From positions 85,990-149,989 of IMG/VR virus record IMGVR_UViG_3300031705_000001: a DNA stretch of 64,000 nt. The stretch is one strand, 5' to 3'. Below the pieces are notes generated by a model that did no database searches, was not told where the DNA came from, and saw only the letters and a list, made by a program, of their open reading frames with translations. Every line of letters begins with the position of its first letter. Within the stretch, counting starts at the first letter, position 1. Source of the stretch: a virus. The position numbers were made by a program, and so were the translations under genes. Positions 52,425 to 59,363 of this stretch are shown here, one piece after another.

Positions 52425-52790
52425 ATGCAAATAAATTTAAACCCAGCCGAAGAACAGGTAATCAAAGATGCACTAAGTTCATATTCTGAAGAGCTGGTAG
52501 GTCGTGGGGAGCAATACAACACAATCGTTAATATTCTTAATAAGATTAATCAGTCAGGTTTAGTGCAGCTCCAGAGGACTCCAAATGTGTTCCTGTACAA
52601 AGAATATTTGTTCTCTTTTAAAGAAGGTGGTTGGAATACAGTATGGGCTAAAACCAGACGAGGCGCTATAAAAACTGCAATCGAAAAGTTTGAAGATGTT
52701 GAAGATCTAAATCCACAAATAGATTCATTACAAATAGCAACCAAAGAATCTATGATTTCGGCGAATTCTTTATTTCACGAATCACATTGA
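52425..52790 (+). CDS. Hypothetical protein, 121 aa
   Basis: MQINLNPAEEQVIKDALSSYSEELVGRGEQYNTIVNILNKI is an N-terminal helical domain; FLYKEYLFSFKEGGWNTVWAKTRRGAIKTAIEKFEDV is beta then helix. Its TGA overlaps the TTG start of the next gene. Not recognised. Confidence 0.55.
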   Translation: MQINLNPAEEQVIKDALSSYSEELVGRGEQYNTIVNILNKINQSGLVQLQRTPNVFLYKEYLFSFKEGGWNTVWAKTRRGAIKTAIEKFEDVEDLNPQIDSLQIATKESMISANSLFHESH

Positions 52791-53044
52791 AAGATTGGTA
52801 CGTCTATATAGTTAAATGTTCAGATGGTTCTTTATATACAGGAATCACAGTCGACAAAATTCGTAGAGTAATAGAACATAACGAATCTAATAAAGGCGCA
52901 AAGTATACCAGATCAAGACGACCAGTAACTTTAGTATATTCTGAAACATTGTCAGATAGATCAACCGCATCAAAACGAGAAAGCATTATCAAAAAACTAA
53001 ATAGAACAAACAAATTAAAATTAATATCCTCCAATAATGAGTAA
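52787..53044 (+). CDS. GIY-YIG domain protein (YhbQ/UPF0213-like)
   Basis: 85 aa covering just the GIY-YIG fold: WYVYIVKCSDGSLYTGIT (5-21), IEHNESNKGAKYTRSRRPVTLVYSE and a final RESIIKKLNRTNKLKLI. These are the conserved blocks of single-domain YhbQ-type proteins, not of homing endonucleases, which have extra DNA-binding parts. Start is TTG (52787), overlapping the previous stop. Possibly a structure-specific nuclease. Confidence 0.85.
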   Translation: MKDWYVYIVKCSDGSLYTGITVDKIRRVIEHNESNKGAKYTRSRRPVTLVYSETLSDRSTASKRESIIKKLNRTNKLKLISSNNE

Positions 53045-53210
53045 ATTTAAAATAGGCGACAAAGCCACAAAAGAAAAAGGATATAAATTTCCATGTACAA
53101 TAGTATCTGTATTTAAAACGAAAGAAGGTAACGTTAGATTAGTTGCAGAAATGGACGAATATGGATTATTACATATATTTAACGAAAACCAATTAACTTT
53201 AAACAATTAA
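53037..53210 (+). CDS. Small beta-rich protein, 57 aa
   Basis: MSKFKIGDKATKEKGYKFPCTIVSVFKTKEGNVRLVAEMDEYGLLHIFNENQL is an SH3/KOW-like arrangement of strands (GDKA...CTIVSVF...RLVAEMDE..LLHIF). Overlaps the previous gene by 8 bases. Confidence 0.55.
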   Translation: MSKFKIGDKATKEKGYKFPCTIVSVFKTKEGNVRLVAEMDEYGLLHIFNENQLTLNN

Positions 53211-53213
53211 ATC

Positions 53214-53810
53214 ATGGCAACTAGCAACACAGTAAAAAAAGCAGTATTAGAATTTAAAATTCTGAAAAAGACAGTAGAAGATGCACTAATTATACCTTTT
53301 GAAAAAGAGATACTTGCATTAGTAAATAAGTTTGGTGAAAGTGGACAGAGCGGTGGTTCTGCGCCATACACAGCTCGCGCAATTTCAGATGCTGTTAAGA
53401 AATTATGTTTACAAGAACCTCTTTGTGATATCACATGTATTGATTCAGAATGGCGTGAAGTATCAGACCATGTCGGTACTAAAACATCAATGTACCAAAA
53501 TAAAAGATTATCATCTATATTTAAAGACGGTAAAAATGGAGCTCCTTATTATTTAGATGCAATTATATTTAGAGGAGACAATGGCAGCACTTTCACAAGT
53601 AATTCTGTTAAATTAAAAGACGGAAGCGTACTTGCAAGTAGACAGTTTATTAAATTACCTTTCAAACCTAAGACGTTTTTTGTAGATGTTATTGAAACAG
53701 AATGGGCAGATCAAGAAGAAACCGTTGAGAAACCAGGAGGTGGCTGGTGGACCTCAGTTATTAAAGACGAAAGTCAATTAGAAGAGGTATTTGATTACTA
53801 CCAAAGATAA
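53214..53810 (+). CDS. Hypothetical protein, 198 aa
   Basis: MATSNTVKKAVLEFKILKKTVEDALIIPFEKEILALVNKFG is helical; ITCIDSEWREVSDHVGTKTS...YLDAIIFRGDNGSTFTSNSVKLKDG is beta-rich with a GDNG turn. Ends KDESQLEEVFDYYQR. Not recognised. A structured RNA and an early promoter follow. Confidence 0.55.
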   Translation: MATSNTVKKAVLEFKILKKTVEDALIIPFEKEILALVNKFGESGQSGGSAPYTARAISDAVKKLCLQEPLCDITCIDSEWREVSDHVGTKTSMYQNKRLSSIFKDGKNGAPYYLDAIIFRGDNGSTFTSNSVKLKDGSVLASRQFIKLPFKPKTFFVDVIETEWADQEETVEKPGGGWWTSVIKDESQLEEVFDYYQR

Positions 53811-53823
53811 AGAATATTTAAAT

Positions 53824-53936
53824 TAGTATTGCCTTGCGAGAGCTATAGTGAAAAAGAGTAATATGATAAGCAGAACCAAACATTATCATAGAAGTACCAA
53901 CCATAGAGTTTGGGTGCCGGTTGGAAGGCAATATTA
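53824..53936 (+). ncRNA. Structured RNA element A: 12-bp closing helix, two internal hairpins, predicted kissing loop
   Basis: TAGTATTGCCTT (53824-53835) pairs with AAGGCAATATTA (53925-53936), 12 bp with one G-U. Inside: TATGATAA/TTATCATA (53862-53890) with loop GCAGAACCAAACA, and CCAACC/GGTTGG (53897-53924), whose loop contains GTTTGG (53908-53913), complementary to CCAAAC (53876-53881) of the other loop. The interval has no ORF. It could be a stable RNA processed from the upstream transcript or a regulator of the RNA ligase gene. Confidence 0.65.
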
Positions 53937-53944
53937 GTTTATTA

Positions 53945-54012
53945 TAAAAGTTTTTTGAAAATAAGTACTCAAAAGTTTTTTTATGTCAATATAAATGTTT
54001 ATATTAGCATTA
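53945..54012 (+). promoter_or_regulatory. Early promoter (family copy 1) for the RNA ligase gene
   Basis: Conserved blocks tttgaaaataagtactcaaa, a long T-tract and TATATTAGCATTATA (about 54000-54014). The -7 block overlaps a possible upstream ligase start, so the real start must be the later ATG at 54028. Confidence 0.7.
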
Positions 54013-54027
54013 TACTTAAAAATACAT

Positions 54028-55023
54028 ATGGTACTATTAGAAGAATATTACGAACAAGGTTGGTTAATCAAACAAACCCATCCAACACTTCCATTAACTA
54101 TTTGGAATTATTCTCAAGCCACTCAGTTTGAGAAAAAATGGGATAGTATCACTTTACATTGCAGAGGATTGGTTACAGATAATGAAGGTAACATAGTTGC
54201 TAGACCATTTCAAAAGTTTTTTAATATTGAAGAAGCACAACATACACCAACTAAAGAATTTGATGTCTATGAAAAGATGGATGGATCTTTAGGTATTGCG
54301 TTCTATTATAACGGACAATGGGTATTTGCATCTAGAGGATCATTCACTTCTGATCAAGCAATTAAAGGTGCTGAAATGTTTAAAGAGAAGTTTCAAGAAT
54401 CTCATTTTGATAAAGGTTCAACTTATATGTTTGAAATCATTTATCCTGCAAATAGAATCGTAGTAGATTATATTGGTGAAGATAGATTGGTTCTATTAGG
54501 TAGAATCGGAACTATTTCTGGTGAAGAGTATTCATTAGATACTTTCAGAGAAAATGGATATGATGTCGTTAAAAAATATCATACTATTAAAAACTATGAA
54601 CATTTAAAAACATTGAACTGGGAAAATAAAGAAGGATTTGTGGTTAAGTTTGGAAATGGCGATAGATGTAAAATCAAATTTGAGGATTATCTTAGGTTAC
54701 ATAAAATAATGACTGAAATCTCTACAAAATCGGTATGGGAATGTTTAAGTAAGGGTGATGATATTTACGAAATGTTGAAAGATGTGCCGGATGAGTTCTT
54801 TAAGGGGGTTGATGTGTATATTAACGAACTAAAATCCGAATACCGTTTGATAGAAGAACTAACAATTGCAAGATTCAATATTAACAAAAATCTTAATAGA
54901 AAGGAATTTGCAGAATCGGTACAATGGAATAAGTATTCAGCTGTATTATTTAAAATGTTGGATAACAAAGATTATTCAGATACCATTTGGAGACTTATTA
55001 AACCAGAATATAAAAGATTATAA
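54028..55023 (+). CDS. rnlA: RNA ligase, T4 Rnl1-like
   Basis: A 331-aa nucleotidyltransferase. Start chosen at 54028 because the promoter -7 element lies upstream at about 54000. CRGLVTDNEGNIVARPFQKFFNIEE (45-69) followed by YEKMDGSLG, the KxDG motif with adenylated Lys 83; FASRGSF (motif Ia/III region), YMFEIIYPANRIVVDY (motif IIIa), KEGFVVKF (motif IV) and RCKIKFEDY (motif V) are all there, with an Rnl1-type helical C-terminus. T4 Rnl1 (374 aa) reseals tRNA cleaved in the anticodon loop. This phage also carries a permuted tRNA and unusual tRNA-like RNAs, for which a ligase is a natural partner. Confidence 0.9.
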   Translation: MVLLEEYYEQGWLIKQTHPTLPLTIWNYSQATQFEKKWDSITLHCRGLVTDNEGNIVARPFQKFFNIEEAQHTPTKEFDVYEKMDGSLGIAFYYNGQWVFASRGSFTSDQAIKGAEMFKEKFQESHFDKGSTYMFEIIYPANRIVVDYIGEDRLVLLGRIGTISGEEYSLDTFRENGYDVVKKYHTIKNYEHLKTLNWENKEGFVVKFGNGDRCKIKFEDYLRLHKIMTEISTKSVWECLSKGDDIYEMLKDVPDEFFKGVDVYINELKSEYRLIEELTIARFNINKNLNRKEFAESVQWNKYSAVLFKMLDNKDYSDTIWRLIKPEYKRL

Positions 55024-55026
55024 ATT

Positions 55027-55155
55027 ATGGAACAACTAGTAAAATATTTAGTAAGACCGCATGATTGCCATATATGGGAATTAGATGAAAGTAATAACCG
55101 ATATCGTTCATGGTCAACACGAATGTGGTATAAAATAGATAAACGACACAAATAA
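55027..55155 (+). CDS. Small hypothetical protein, 42 aa
   Basis: MEQLVKYLVRPHDCHIWELDESNNRYRSWSTRMWYKIDKRHK; starts 3 bases after the ligase stop with an aattATG leader. Basic, Trp-rich. Confidence 0.5.
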   Translation: MEQLVKYLVRPHDCHIWELDESNNRYRSWSTRMWYKIDKRHK

Positions 55156-55157
55156 TT

Positions 55158-55331
55158 ATGATGATTTTTAAAACCGACAATGACAAATTAATTGCAACAC
55201 AAGCACAGCTTGAATTAATAGACAATATCAAAGGACAAGTGCTAGAATTAGAATCTATGTCCTCAGATGGATTTGACCTGGCATTAGATATAATATCATT
55301 ATTGAAGAATATAAAACCTACAATAAAATAA
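55158..55331 (+). CDS. Small hypothetical protein, 57 aa
   Basis: MMIFKTDNDKLIATQAQLELIDNIKGQVLELESMSSDGFDL..., predicted helical hairpin. Tightly packed (2-base gap upstream, 1-base gap downstream). Confidence 0.5.
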   Translation: MMIFKTDNDKLIATQAQLELIDNIKGQVLELESMSSDGFDLALDIISLLKNIKPTIK

Positions 55332-55332
55332 T

Positions 55333-55566
55333 ATGCAACATACTAAAGAACTAACGATCAATGAGTTAATTACAAACCTTAAAAAAGATTGGAAGCCAAA
55401 GACCGAAGTCAAAACAGGATATGGATATCACGGGAGTATTAAAGGTGATGAGATTGAATATACAATGTACTTTGATGAATTTAGATATGAATGGACTACT
55501 AAAGATAGAGCATTTCAAGGTCTAATGTTCAAACACGTAAACGAATTTTTAAATTTAAGAAATTAA
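55333..55566 (+). CDS. Hypothetical protein, 77 aa
   Basis: MQHTKELTINELITNLKKDWKPKTEVKTGYGYHGSIKGDEIEYTMYFDEFRYEWTTKDRAF: helix followed by three beta strands. Not recognised. Confidence 0.55.
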   Translation: MQHTKELTINELITNLKKDWKPKTEVKTGYGYHGSIKGDEIEYTMYFDEFRYEWTTKDRAFQGLMFKHVNEFLNLRN

Positions 55567-55570
55567 ACAA

Positions 55571-55876
55571 ATGATAACACTTGAAGATATATTAGATGAG
55601 ATGGATGATAATACCCTATCAATGATAAGAGTCATGATGTTAGAGATCAGAAATCGTATTGATGAGCCTGTTGAAATAAACGAATCGACGGTTAAGAGTT
55701 TATATCTTAACTTATTGACAGCGAATTATGATACCATAATGATGTATCATGGAGAATCGTTTACAACAGCTATTATGGAATTATATGCTGATTGTGAATT
55801 ATATGAAAAATGTACAAAGATCAAAGCTGGAATAAAAAACGTAAATGATCTAATTTATAAAACCACAAAATCATGA
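55571..55876 (+). CDS. Hypothetical helical protein, 101 aa
   Basis: MITLEDILDEMDDNTLSMIRVMMLEIRNRIDEPVEINESTVKSLY..., all-helical, acidic. Overlaps the next gene by 4 bases (ATGA). Confidence 0.55.
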   Translation: MITLEDILDEMDDNTLSMIRVMMLEIRNRIDEPVEINESTVKSLYLNLLTANYDTIMMYHGESFTTAIMELYADCELYEKCTKIKAGIKNVNDLIYKTTKS

Positions 55877-56211
55877 CAAAACCAGAACAATGGGTAGTAG
55901 TTAAAATAGAAAACCCAAAAGCAACAGATCCATTTTTAAAAACGATCCATAAGGTATTTGCATCATGGGCCGGTGGTTATTTAGACGGTGACGCATGGAA
56001 GATGAACAGTGGAATTGAGAGAATCATGGAAGATGAATCTACAGTAAAATTCTATGGATATTCAGGTAGTTGTTATGAATGCCGAAAAGGATCATATGGT
56101 ACAGGAACTAGTTTTCCAACTGCGGTTCTAGAGAATTATATTAATAAAGCAAAGGAACTCGGTGGAACTATGACAATCTTACCAGAAGATACAAATTGGA
56201 TGGAATTATAA
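55873..56211 (+). CDS. Hypothetical protein, 112 aa
   Basis: MTKPEQWVVVKIENPKATDPFLKTIHKVFASWAGGYLDGDAWKMNSGI...VKFYGYSGSCYECRKGSYGTG: beta-rich with CYEC pair. This type of small acidic/aromatic protein is common in T4-type phages. Function unknown. Confidence 0.55.
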   Translation: MTKPEQWVVVKIENPKATDPFLKTIHKVFASWAGGYLDGDAWKMNSGIERIMEDESTVKFYGYSGSCYECRKGSYGTGTSFPTAVLENYINKAKELGGTMTILPEDTNWMEL

Positions 56212-56222
56212 AATAAAATAAT

Positions 56223-56456
56223 ATGGTATTTAGAACTGGAAAATACGCTGGAATGACAGCATCTCATGTTAACAAAGTCGCACCATGGTATATTAAGTGG
56301 GTTCGTGAAAATAGACCTGAAATGTTAAAGGATCATACTAGTAAGAAGAGAATGGAACCCCAAGTAAAAAAGGTAGTTGAAAGAGTTGAACCTCCTGAAG
56401 ATGATGGGTCTTATAAGATACAGCCAAACTTAGATTTCGGATCTGAGTGGAAATAG
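56223..56456 (+). CDS. ExoX-C/DUF3820-like small protein, 77 aa
   Basis: FRTGKYAGMTASHVNKVAPWYIKWVRENRPEM (3-34) follows the FxxGKYxGxxxxxVxxxxPxYIxWxxxN pattern of the domain found at the end of exonuclease X-like proteins and as small phage proteins. The remainder is charged and probably disordered. Confidence 0.65.
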   Translation: MVFRTGKYAGMTASHVNKVAPWYIKWVRENRPEMLKDHTSKKRMEPQVKKVVERVEPPEDDGSYKIQPNLDFGSEWK

Positions 56457-56467
56457 TCTTACATATA

Positions 56468-56575
56468 ATGAGTATAAATTTAGTAGCAGTACGATCTGTC
56501 AATTGGACTGAATTCGATGATGGGCAAATTGATGAACTAACAATAGAGTTTATTCCTGAAGTTAAAGAATCTTAA
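56468..56575 (+). CDS. Very small ORF, 35 aa
   Basis: MSINLVAVRSVNWTEFDDGQIDELTIEFIPEVKES; fills the space between the previous gene and the next early promoter. Acidic beta-type. Uncertain. Confidence 0.4.
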   Translation: MSINLVAVRSVNWTEFDDGQIDELTIEFIPEVKES

Positions 56576-56576
56576 T

Positions 56577-56651
56577 TGTTAACAACTTTCCGAAAATAAG
56601 TACTCTAAAGTTTTTTTATATCAATAAAAAGTTGTATATTAGTAGTATAAC
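56577..56651 (+). promoter_or_regulatory. Early promoter (family copy 2)
   Basis: ttgttaacaactttccgaaa start, aataagtactctaaag, T7-tract and TATATTAGTAGTATAAC at about 56634-56651, 11 bases before the ATG at 56662. Confidence 0.75.
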
Positions 56652-56661
56652 AAATTAAGAT

Positions 56662-57075
56662 ATGAAAGATCAATTAGTAAGTTTCGAAACGGCAACATTA
56701 GCAAAAGGAAAGGGATTCGATGAAGATGTGCATGATGCATATTATGTTAGTAAAGATGAACTATCTAAAGTAATGAGAGAAGAATGCTGGGATGGTTATC
56801 CTGTAAATTCAGAAGACGGTAAAGCATATACGTCTGCGCCAACTCAATCTTTATTACAAAGATGGTTAAGAGAAACACATGATATAAATGTAGAATCTAA
56901 TTACTTACCAAATGCTAAAGCATATAGGAGTTTATATGTACCAATGACTGATACTATTCCAAAAGAAGTAAAGTATAGAGCATGGAGTAGATATTACGGA
57001 AATAAAAATTGGCCTAATTACGAAGAAGCATTAGAAGAAGGATTACAAGAAGCATTAAAACTAATAACTATATGA
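56662..57075 (+). CDS. Hypothetical protein, 137 aa
   Basis: MKDQLVSFETATLAKGKGFDEDVHDAYYVSKDELSKVM...PTQSLLQRWLRETHDINVESNYL...NWPNYEEALEEGLQEALKLI. The order (FETAxLAKxKGF...PTQxxLQxWLRExH.I.V......YE.ALExGLxxAL) is that of a widespread small phage protein without known function. Directly behind a strong early promoter, so probably abundant early. Confidence 0.7.
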   Translation: MKDQLVSFETATLAKGKGFDEDVHDAYYVSKDELSKVMREECWDGYPVNSEDGKAYTSAPTQSLLQRWLRETHDINVESNYLPNAKAYRSLYVPMTDTIPKEVKYRAWSRYYGNKNWPNYEEALEEGLQEALKLITI

Positions 57076-57197
57076 AAGATTTAAACTACTGGAAAAACAA
57101 TTGTGAAGAAGACTATTTACATACACCAATAAGCGTATTGCGATATATTACAGAACTAGAAACTAGATTAGAAGATAATACAGAAGTATCAAGCTAA
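57072..57197 (+). CDS. Small hypothetical protein, 41 aa
   Basis: MKDLNYWKNNCEEDYLHTPISVLRYITELE...; overlaps the previous stop (ATGA). Short helical proteins of this type follow the 137-aa protein in related contexts; function unknown. Confidence 0.5.
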   Translation: MKDLNYWKNNCEEDYLHTPISVLRYITELETRLEDNTEVSS

Positions 57198-57199
57198 TG

Positions 57200-57245
57200 A
57201 ATTGTTCGTAACTTTTAAGAAACAATCAACTCACGAAAACAATTA
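57200..57245 (+). promoter_or_regulatory. Partial early-promoter upstream block
   Basis: gaattgttcgtaacttttaa matches the distal block of the early family, but no clear TATATTAG follows before the kinase ATG at 57250. Possibly a degenerate promoter. Confidence 0.35.
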
Positions 57246-57249
57246 AGAT

Positions 57250-57651
57250 ATGAAAGAATTATATTTACTAAGAGGTTTACCAGGATCTGGAAAAACAACA
57301 CTAGCAAAATCAATTGGAGGAATCCACATGGAAGCAGATCAATATTTTATGGAAGATGGTGTATATAACTTTGATGCAACCAAATTAAAGTTAGCACATA
57401 ATTACTGCCAAAATCAAACTAGTGCATGGATGAAAACTGATGGTGAACAGGTTAATGTTGATAAAATTGTTGTTTCAAATACATTTACACAAGAATGGGA
57501 AATGAAAGCATATTATGATCTTGCAAAAGAACATGGATATACTGTGTATTCTTTAATTGTAGAGAACAGACATGAAGGTGAAAACATTCACGGAGTTCCA
57601 GTTGAAGCGTTAGATCGAATGGAGAATAGGTTTGAAGTCAAATTAAGATAA
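57250..57651 (+). CDS. P-loop kinase, polynucleotide-kinase-like
   Basis: A 133-aa protein. RGLPGSGKTTLAK (8-20) is the P-loop; HMEADQYF holds the base-binding Asp and NTFTQEWEMKAYYDLAKEHGYTVYSLIVENRH the Walker-B-like strand and lid Arg; NIHGVPVEALDRMENRFE is the conserved tail of this group. The family includes the 5'-OH kinase domain of T4 Pnkp, but the phosphatase domain of Pnkp is absent. It lies 2.2 kb from the RNA ligase; together they could repair or mature tRNAs, which is inference. Confidence 0.75.
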   Translation: MKELYLLRGLPGSGKTTLAKSIGGIHMEADQYFMEDGVYNFDATKLKLAHNYCQNQTSAWMKTDGEQVNVDKIVVSNTFTQEWEMKAYYDLAKEHGYTVYSLIVENRHEGENIHGVPVEALDRMENRFEVKLR

Positions 57652-57658
57652 TAATATC

Positions 57659-57727
57659 ACATTTTTTGAAAATAAGTCATAAAAAGCTTTTTTTATTCAA
57701 AAGTTTGTGGTATATTTACATATAACA
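57659..57727 (+). promoter_or_regulatory. Early promoter (family copy 3)
   Basis: tttttgaaaataagtcataa, T-tract, and TATATTTACATATAAC at about 57712-57727. Serves only the 29-aa membrane peptide. Confidence 0.75.
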
Positions 57728-57742
57728 AATAAGAAATCAATT

Positions 57743-57832
57743 ATGGATCACATCATTTTACTTTTCACTATCATCGTTTTTATTGTAGTAATATTTAAAA
57801 ACTTAAACAAATCCACTTCACCGTTCGAATAA
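57743..57832 (+). CDS. 29-aa single-span membrane peptide
   Basis: MDHIILLFTIIVFIVVIFKNLNKSTSPFE: one hydrophobic helix (4-18) and a short polar tail. It has its own early promoter and is followed by another early promoter, so it is a monocistronic, probably highly expressed early product. Size and design suggest an inhibitor or regulator acting in the host inner membrane. The leader aatcaattATG is typical. Confidence 0.6.
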   Translation: MDHIILLFTIIVFIVVIFKNLNKSTSPFE

Positions 57833-57833
57833 T

Positions 57834-57907
57834 ATTGTTCGTAACTTTTGAAAATAAGTCACAAAAGACTTTCCCAATTAAATAAAAAGTGTTATATTAG
57901 CACTATA
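57834..57907 (+). promoter_or_regulatory. Early promoter (family copy 4) for the sigma gene
   Basis: ttgttcgtaacttttgaaaa, aataagtcacaaaagacttt, then TTATATTAGCACTATAAT at about 57891-57908; ATG 27 bases further. Confidence 0.75.
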
Positions 57908-57934
57908 ATAATAACAACAACTTAAAATAAATAT

Positions 57935-58546
57935 ATGTCTAAAACAAAACAGCCTAGCTACCGTGAATTATCAGAAAACTTTGTTAATTCTAAATCTGAA
58001 CAAGATTATACAAAATTATACCAAAGAGTAAAACCAGGACTTAGAAACTATATTGCAAATGTAGTTAAAGACGGTGATGCTACAGACGATATTTTAACAA
58101 ACACACTGACTAAGTTATGGACTAAGATTGATCAATATGATCCAAGCTATCAAATTACAACATGGCTATATCGTATTGCATTCAATGAATGTTTAGGTTG
58201 GATACGCCAGAGGAATTCTAAATATAGCATTGATGCTATGAAAGAATTTGGTATTGAATTGTCTGAACAACATGGACATACATCTGCTAAGGATCTATTA
58301 ATCGAGTCTGAATACAAATCAGAACAAGATTGGTTAGATGAAGATCAAGACCTTACAGATAGATATGAATTAGCTTTGACGAACATAAACAGTTTGAAGC
58401 CAATGTATAAAACTATTATTGAAGATCGATTAATTAACAACATGAAGTATGAAGATATTGCAACAAAACATAAGCTTCCATTGCAGACTATAAAGAATCG
58501 TATTAGAAGAGGAAAAACGATCATCGCAGAGAATATGGGATATTAA
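57935..58546 (+). CDS. ECF-type sigma factor
   Basis: A 203-aa protein with both DNA-binding parts of ECF sigma factors: region 2 (YTKLYQRVKPGLRNYIANVVKDGDATDDILTNTLTKLWTKIDQYDPSYQITTWLYRIAFNECLGWIRQR, about 26-95) and region 4 (YKTIIEDRLINNMKYEDIATKHKLPLQTIKNRIRRGKTII, about 150-190). Between them is an acidic linker. It is read from an early promoter, so it probably redirects host RNA polymerase to a middle set of phage genes. With the gp55-like protein it makes two phage sigma factors in one window. Confidence 0.88.
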   Translation: MSKTKQPSYRELSENFVNSKSEQDYTKLYQRVKPGLRNYIANVVKDGDATDDILTNTLTKLWTKIDQYDPSYQITTWLYRIAFNECLGWIRQRNSKYSIDAMKEFGIELSEQHGHTSAKDLLIESEYKSEQDWLDEDQDLTDRYELALTNINSLKPMYKTIIEDRLINNMKYEDIATKHKLPLQTIKNRIRRGKTIIAENMGY

Positions 58547-58589
58547 TTGAAAATAAACCTAGAAATTGTGAAACTTTTAAAAAGTTAAT

Positions 58590-58598
58590 GATATATAG
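58590..58598 (+). promoter_or_regulatory. Late promoter core
   Basis: GATATATAG, 36 bases before the small ORF at 58634. Confidence 0.5.
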
Positions 58599-58633
58599 AC
58601 TATAAATTAAATAAACACTAATTAACACTAACA

Positions 58634-58771
58634 ATGCTAACACTACATAGACATAATACAAATGAACAATTCGGATCTAATCCGACGGTTCAGATTTGTG
58701 GCTTATATTTTAGCAAGTCTATATGGAACTCGGATTTATGCGGTTCTTTTGAAAACAAAATGTTAGTATGA
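58634..58771 (+). CDS. Small ORF between late promoter and terminator, 45 aa
   Basis: MLTLHRHNTNEQFGSNPTVQICGLYFSKSIWNSDLCGSFENKMLV. The DNA also holds a hairpin (CGGAT/ATCCG, 58674-58686) and could be an untranslated small RNA instead. Flanked by a late promoter and a good terminator, so some transcript is made here. Confidence 0.4.
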   Translation: MLTLHRHNTNEQFGSNPTVQICGLYFSKSIWNSDLCGSFENKMLV

Positions 58772-58800
58772 TTTAATTAAATTAATATAACTATCTATTC

Positions 58801-58833
58801 AAAAGGACCTCTCTTCACAGATTGGTCCTTTTT
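58801..58833 (+). terminator. Intrinsic terminator before the RNA island
   Basis: AAAAGGACC / GGTCCTTTTT stem with a 14-base loop and a T-rich tail. Confidence 0.8.
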
Positions 58834-58851
58834 CTTTTTGGTTAATATCGG

Positions 58852-58926
58852 AATTGTTCGCAACTTCAGTAAAAATATTTAAAAAAGGTTTTTAGTTTAA
58901 AAGTTTTGTGGTACATTTACATTGTA
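58852..58926 (+). promoter_or_regulatory. Early promoter (family copy 5) of the RNA island
   Basis: attgttcgcaacttcag distal block, T-tracts, and GGTACATTTACATTGTAA at about 58910-58927, a slightly degenerate -7 element. Drives the first tRNA group. Confidence 0.65.
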
Positions 58927-58939
58927 AATTAAAACAAAG

Positions 58940-58961
58940 TGTTCTTTGACATATTGGTAAT
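58940..58961 (+). promoter_or_regulatory. boxA-like antitermination leader, copy 1
   Basis: GTTCTTTGACATATTGGTAAT. The core TTCTTTGA matches the rRNA-operon boxA (TGYTCTTTRA) that recruits NusB-S10. The same block recurs at 60398-60420. It lies 6 bases before the first tRNA. Functional assignment is inference. Confidence 0.55.
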
Positions 58962-58966
58962 GAAAT

Positions 58967-59039
58967 TGTCCCTTGGTGTAATTGGCAACACGTCTCGTTT
59001 TGATCGAGAAGAGCGTAGGTTCGAACCCTGCAGGGACAA
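58967..59039 (+). tRNA. tRNA-Gln (TTG)
   Basis: Acceptor TGTCCCT/AGGGACA, D-stem GTGT/ACAC, anticodon stem TCTCG/CGAGA with loop TTTTGAT, T-arm GTAGG-TTCGAAC-CCTGC. CCA not encoded. Confidence 0.92.
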
Positions 59040-59071
59040 CAACAAAGATTCTGAAATATGGATCTTTAAAA

Positions 59072-59144
59072 CTAGGTGTAGGAAAGTTGGTATTCCGCTT
59101 GCTTTGGGAGCAAGAGATCGTAGGTTCGAGTCCTACCACTTAGA
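59072..59144 (+). tRNA. tRNA-Pro (TGG)
   Basis: Acceptor CTAGGTG/CACTTAG (one G-U), D-stem GGAA/TTCC, anticodon stem CTTGC/GCAAG with loop TTTGGGA, T-stem GTAGG/CCTAC. CCA not encoded. Confidence 0.92.
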
Positions 59145-59148
59145 CAAT

Positions 59149-59220
59149 GGTCTATTAGTGAAGTGGCTATCATATCTGCCTGTCACGCAGAAGTAGAGGG
59201 ATCGAAACCCTCATAGACCG
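59149..59220 (+). tRNA. tRNA-Asp (GTC)
   Basis: Acceptor GGTCTAT/ATAGACC, anticodon stem TCTGC/GCAGA with loop CTGTCAC, T-stem GAGGG/CCCTC with loop ATCGAAA, discriminator G. CCA not encoded. Confidence 0.9.
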
Positions 59221-59230
59221 CAATTAAATT

Positions 59231-59302
59231 GCGAATGTAGCATAGTGGTTAATGTTCTAGGCTTCCACCCTTGAGACGAGAGTTCGATTCTCTCCATTCG
59301 CT
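59231..59302 (+). tRNA. tRNA-Gly (TCC)
   Basis: Acceptor GCGAATG/CATTCGC, D-stem GCAT/ATGT, anticodon loop CTTCCAC on stem CTAGG/CCTTG (one T-T mismatch), T-stem GAGAG/CTCTC. CCA not encoded. Confidence 0.88.
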
Positions 59303-59363
59303 CATTTCTAGTTTATAGGTCGTTCTGTCCTCGAGTTCTATCCAAAAACTCAAAAAAAGGCAA

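Noticed and set aside
52787-53044. Homing endonuclease
   Set aside because: Only the compact YhbQ-like GIY-YIG domain is present, with no DNA-binding extension, and it is embedded in an overlapping gene string.
53995-54027. Upstream 11-codon extension of the RNA ligase
   Set aside because: The early promoter -7 element lies inside it, so the transcript would start too late to include that ATG.
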